Positions 60,651 to 64,000 of a stretch of 64,000 bases of DNA are shown piece after piece (the stretch's first letter is position 1; each line of letters starts with the position of its first letter). Below the pieces are notes generated by a model. That model was not told the origin of the DNA. It searched no databases and saw only the letters and a list, made by a program, of their open reading frames with translations. The stretch is from positions 36,354,001-36,418,000 of the forward strand of contig NC_081822.1 of NCBI RefSeq assembly GCF_030704535.1, in the 5' to 3' direction. A program made the translations under genes and the position numbers. Source of the DNA: Vitis vinifera (taxonomy: Eukaryota > Streptophyta > Magnoliopsida > Vitales > Vitaceae).

Positions 60651-61205
60651 ACAACATTTGACCTGGGAAATTCTTTTATATAGCTTAAGCTATCAATTTA
60701 ATCCAAAAACTTGAAAAGCTACCGGGTAATAGGCTACTCTTCCTCTTGTCCATGTTGTTTTTCCATGGAAACAAACAAATGCCTTCCACACTTTCCTAGA
60801 CATTGCAGAGATGACTATAAACCAAAGTCTTCACAATGAGACAACAGGCATGAAATGATTGATGGGCTCCTTATTTTCAAACTTCTACTCTTTTTTCAAC
60901 CAGAAATCTTATCCCAAAAGAAAGATCATCCTGAATTAGATATTATATGCACCCTGCAATGATTCTTTCTTTGCCTCTTTTACTTTCCACTGGAACAAAC
61001 AAATGCTTTAACCTCCCCAGCTCCATGGCTAATTTTGATGTGACTCCACAGTTCACAAAAGTTCAAATAATCACGGAAAATTGGATTTCAGTGATCAATG
61101 AGATTCCACTATTTGCTTCAAATAATATATGTGGTACTTAAAAGTTAGAATGTGAATGATCACATAGAATAAAAGAAGAGAAAAAACAAAGGGGGAAAGA
61201 GGACC
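60651..61205. other. 5' part of first movement-protein-like unit
   Basis: Non-coding upstream part of the left unit. It is related to 62100-62760 in the right unit: GAAATGATTGATGGGCTCCTTATTT versus GAATGTTGATAAGTTCCTTATTT, AATCTTATCCCAAAAGA versus GATTTTATCCCAAACAA, GGAACAAACAAATGCTTT versus GAAACAAACAATGCTTT. An ORF at 60947-61141 lies in this repeat and has no recognisable domain. Confidence 0.5.
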
Positions 61206-61640
61206 TCAGTTGCTCCCACAGAAAGGCTTAAGCTAAAGTTTAACTCCCTCATTTTAGGGTTGATGCAACTAGGAGTCGGACCACTAACAAAAAAAGGCCT
61301 AACAGGACATCAATTGTTCATTCTCTCCCTGTTCATCAATTTCCTCAAAGGATCTTATGTTCTTCAATTCCCTTAAAGGACCTTCTGAACTTCAATTACT
61401 TCAAAGGGCATCATGTTCTTCAGTTCCCTTAAAGGATGTCATGATATGAAAAGGAACAAGTTCTTCAATTTCCTCAAAGGATGGGTTAAAGGTTTCAGAT
61501 CAAGCAGGTTCCTGAAAATTCAAGAAAAACCACTGTCAAGAAAAAGGGTCCCCCAGAAAAGCTCCACTCCAGAGAAAAAGTGGTATGATTTTGCCCAAAA
61601 AGCAAAAGATTCAATGTCTAATAAAATATTAAATAGCTAG
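61206..61640 (+). pseudogene. Movement-protein-like relic, decayed tandem copy
   Basis: Aligns with the intact ORF at 63000-63689. TTGCTCCCACAG corresponds to the LLPQEH region, and 61257-61306 encodes GLMQLGVGPLTKKGLTG, matching the GLVQLAVGPLTRQGING segment. Stops and deletions interrupt what follows. A run of repeated TTC(C/T)TCAA(A)GGA-type blocks (about 61320-61490) has expanded in the middle. It is clearly non-functional. Confidence 0.6.
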
Positions 61641-61698
61641 TGAAACTACAACCAATTGAAAGGTAATTCAACTTGGAGTGCTTTTCCCTAGTGGCTAG

Positions 61699-61920
61699 TG
61701 TATTTCGTATCACAGTGTGTATGGTTAGTCTTTTGTACTGTGTGGTCCCAGTGTGTAAATGTCTGTCTTCAAGGTTGTTGGTCTCCCTTTATCTATGTAA
61801 GTGCCCCTACATTTAACGAAGCTTCCCTATCATTCTAATTCTTTTCCTCTTAATTGTTTATATTCTCTGATTCTTATGTTTATGCTATGATGATTAATTG
61901 TTTGTTCTGTACTATCTCAG
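61699..61920 (+). repeat. Left copy of shared downstream repeat
   Basis: TGTATTTCGTATCA.. through CTCCCTTTATCTATGTAAGTG, CATTCTAATTCTTTTCCTCTTA and TTCTGTACTATCT aligns, with substantial divergence, to 63749-64000 after the intact ORF. It could be an LTR, a pararetroviral intergenic/leader region, or simply the 3' flank of a tandemly duplicated gene. Confidence 0.6.
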
Positions 61921-61936
61921 GGATACTGCACTATTT

Positions 61937-61950
61937 TGGCACCAGAGCCA
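61937..61950 (+). other. Primer-binding-site-like sequence (tRNA-Met related)
   Basis: TGGCACCAGAGCCA resembles the plant reverse-transcription primer site TGGTATCAGAGCCA with two changes in positions 4-5, and is followed by AGGTTC. It lies 17 bases after the end of the left shared repeat, where a primer site would sit after an LTR or leader. Suggestive only. Confidence 0.4.
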
Positions 61951-62999
61951 AGGTTCAGGGAAGATTATTAGAGAGTAACTCTGTAACAGGATCACTCCAC
62001 CCCTTGATTCTGAATAATTGAACCAGAGATGGACAAGAGGGGAGTGTAGCACTATGAATAATCACATTTTCCCAATAACATATCCATGCTAGAAAGAAAG
62101 ACGACTGGTTTGAATTGGTTGATGCACTCACTCTTTTACACCATAATCTAAAAAATTGGCTTCAAATAATTGATGGATACTGTAAAAGATGAAACATGAA
62201 TGTTGATAAGTTCCTTATTTGAATTGAAACCATAACTCTTCTTTTCCCATAGATTTTATCCCAAACAATTGATAATTCTAATTTAGATAGCATAAATTGC
62301 TCTCGTATTTATTTTTCATTGATGTAACGATCCACACCCAACTGTGTAGATATTGTCCACTCTAAGATTCAAAGGGATCCTCATGACTTTAAAATTCTAC
62401 ATGATTAAGAGGAGTCCATACATAAATAGTCCCAGTAACTTTCTTCCTTCTTCCTTATCCAATGTAAAATATTACAATTGAAACAAACAATGCTTTCACT
62501 ACTCTACAAACTCCAAGTAATCAGCTTTCTATGATATCCAGGTATTATACATCCAATAATGGCAGTCATTGAACGTCAACTTCCAGGACTAATTAACTTT
62601 TATCTTACCTCCACTACATGAGATATCATAGGGTTCCATTATTTTCTTCCAATAGTACATGGAACTATAGAAGTTAGGATATGGATGGATCATATTCAAC
62701 AAAGAGAAACGACAAACGTGGAAAAGAAAAGATTCCAAGTGCTTTCCAATACTTAATGTGCAAGGCAAAGACCATTTCCACTAGTCTCATATCATATTTA
62801 AGTTTCTCCTCTATCTTGACAAATGATTGTGTTGCAGACTAGAGCACTCTCCTCAGTATCTTTCTAAGCTTGCTTCTTCTTATATTTTCCTTCTCAATAA
62901 GGCAGTCAAGTTCCGGAAGAACCCTCCTGAGTGCAACCCCAAGTAGGTATTTTTCTATTATCTTTCTTATTTTCTTTCTAGTTACTGAGAATTTATTGG
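61951..62999. other. Leader/upstream region of movement-protein-like ORF
   Basis: Non-coding; parts are shared with the left unit (see 60651-61205). The last ~180 bases are pyrimidine-rich (TCCTCAGTATCTTTCTAAGC, TTTCTATTATCTTTCTTATTTTC) and could be promoter-proximal or leader sequence. No gag-like ORF is present, which argues against a simple complete retrotransposon. Confidence 0.45.
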
Positions 63000-63689
63000 A
63001 TGGCATCCTTATTTAGTTGTAAGTCATCTTCTAGTAAAGTTGTTGTAGATAGTGAAGAATATAGGGTCAGTGTTGAGAAGAATTTGCACAATTGGAACAT
63101 CCCAAAAGAGAAAATCTACAAAACAGGATTCTTCAAATCCAACAAGTTAGTGAGAACTGAAAAACAAACAATGCCACTGTCCACTGGAGATCAAATTATA
63201 AGATTACTTCCACAAGAGCATTTATACCGATTCCAAGACGAGGATTGTTCCCTCCATGTAGGGTTGGTTCAACTAGCAGTTGGACCATTAACAAGGCAAG
63301 GTATTAATGGAACCTCAGTTGTTTTATGTCTCCAAGATAATAGGCATAGCAAGTTTGAAGACTCCTTGCTAGGAAAGCTTCAATTCAGTCTTTGTGATGG
63401 ACCCATATATTTTAACTGCTTCCCCAATTTTTTGGTGTCTCTAATGGATCGAAGAGTATTCGACTGCTTGAATTTAAGCATCAAAACAAATGGCTATAAT
63501 ATGGTACAAGGATCACTGCCGATAGCCCTTGAATTCCGTGTCGTTTACAAGATAATGAAAAAAACCCCAGCTGTGCCAAAAGCCTTGGCAGAATACCCAG
63601 GAGGAAGAGTCCTTTTAGAAGAAAAAATTGGAAGATCAAATGCTGTTTTTCCAGCATCAGTCAAGTGGAGCGAAGTCGAAGATGCATAG
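63000..63689 (+). CDS. 30K-superfamily movement-protein-like ORF (endogenous, intact)
   Basis: 229-codon uninterrupted ORF from ATG 63000. The central part (about residues 70-195) looks like the 30K-type movement protein domain found in plant viruses and endogenous pararetroviruses: LHVGLVQLAVGPLTR, a short linker, VVLCLQDNRH, SLLGKLQFSLCDGP, FNCFPNFLVSL, LNLSIKTNGYNM, and IALEFRVVYKIM. The N-terminus is Ser-rich and the C-terminus polar (EEKIGRS.., VKWSEVEDA). In viruses such proteins act at plasmodesmata. No capsid, protease or reverse transcriptase frame follows before the window ends; the downstream sequence is the shared non-coding repeat. It may be a stranded endogenous viral gene or a host-retained family member. 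Identification is by pattern, without a search. Confidence 0.6.
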   Translation: MASLFSCKSSSSKVVVDSEEYRVSVEKNLHNWNIPKEKIYKTGFFKSNKLVRTEKQTMPLSTGDQIIRLLPQEHLYRFQDEDCSLHVGLVQLAVGPLTRQGINGTSVVLCLQDNRHSKFEDSLLGKLQFSLCDGPIYFNCFPNFLVSLMDRRVFDCLNLSIKTNGYNMVQGSLPIALEFRVVYKIMKKTPAVPKALAEYPGGRVLLEEKIGRSNAVFPASVKWSEVEDA

Positions 63690-63748
63690 CAGTGGATGCT
63701 ACCAGCTGAAGTCCCTCAACTACTTTACCTCAAAGTGAGCCAGATAAA

Positions 63749-64000
63749 TGTATTTCATATCAGTATGCATTGCACGGTTATACGTGTGTTTTGTCGTTAG
63801 TTTTCCTGGTGTGTGTATATGTATCTTCAAGAATGCTTTTCTCCCTTTATCTCTGTAAATGTCTCTATAAGTCTATAACTAATGAAGTTTGTCTGTTATT
63901 CCAACTCTTCTCCTCTTAGTTGTTTATCTTATCTGATTTATGTGTTTGTCATTGTGATGGCCAATCTATTTGTTTCATAGTATGTTCTGTACTGTTTGCA
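63749..64000 (+). repeat. Right copy of shared downstream repeat (cut by window end)
   Basis: Diverged match to 61699-61920, ending TTCTGTACTGTTTGCA at the window edge. The position where a primer-like site would follow lies outside the window. Confidence 0.6.

Overview
This is nuclear DNA of a flowering plant. Gene structures are intron-rich with GT..AG junctions, intergenic DNA is very AT-rich, and there are several Ty1/copia elements whose primer sites match the plant initiator tRNA-Met, plus MITE-like elements. The clear genes (wall-associated kinase-like receptors, the light-harvesting protein CP26, berberine-bridge-enzyme-like oxidases) are typical of eudicots. Grapevine (Vitis) is my best guess from overall similarity, but that is inference.

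Region by region. (1) 0.6-19.3 kb is a minus-strand cluster of wall-associated-kinase-like (WAKL) units: a broken ectodomain copy (613-1417), a short signal-peptide relic (6807-7262), a three-exon gene with an unusual P-loop and a degraded EGF module (7813-10590), and an apparently intact three-exon gene (16504-19259). The cluster is peppered with insertions: a copia element with an aberrant palindromic LTR (1766-5891), a 5'-end copia fragment (6228-6790), two Harbinger-like MITEs, an older copia relic and a 0.9 kb inverted-repeat-ended element. (2) 19.3-28 kb is repeat-rich intergenic DNA holding a tRNA-derived SINE-like sequence and a full-length but dead plus-strand copia element (23147-27688). 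(3) 28.3-45.3 kb is a housekeeping/plastid block: LHCB5/CP26 (minus, six exons), a small glycine-rich protein resembling TGD5 (minus, three exons, LINE relic in intron 1), and a SpoIIIAA/Ycf45-like P-loop ATPase (plus, nine exons). (4) 46.9-57.6 kb holds two tandem intronless BBE-like FAD oxidase genes separated by a 2.37 kb solo LTR with a perfect 5-bp target duplication. The second oxidase has an exact 105-bp in-frame duplication that doubles the flavin-attachment histidine. (5) 60.6-64 kb carries two diverged tandem units of a sequence encoding a 30K-superfamily movement-protein-like product: one unit decayed, one with an intact 229-codon ORF. Both are followed by a related non-coding repeat, and a tRNA-Met-primer-like site lies between them.

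Three nuclear genes in the middle block are predicted to act in the plastid (light harvesting, envelope lipid transfer, plastid ATPase). The WAKL and BBE-like families both deal with cell-wall sugars and defence, but their proximity here is not evidence of shared function. I found no tRNA, rRNA or CRISPR arrays.
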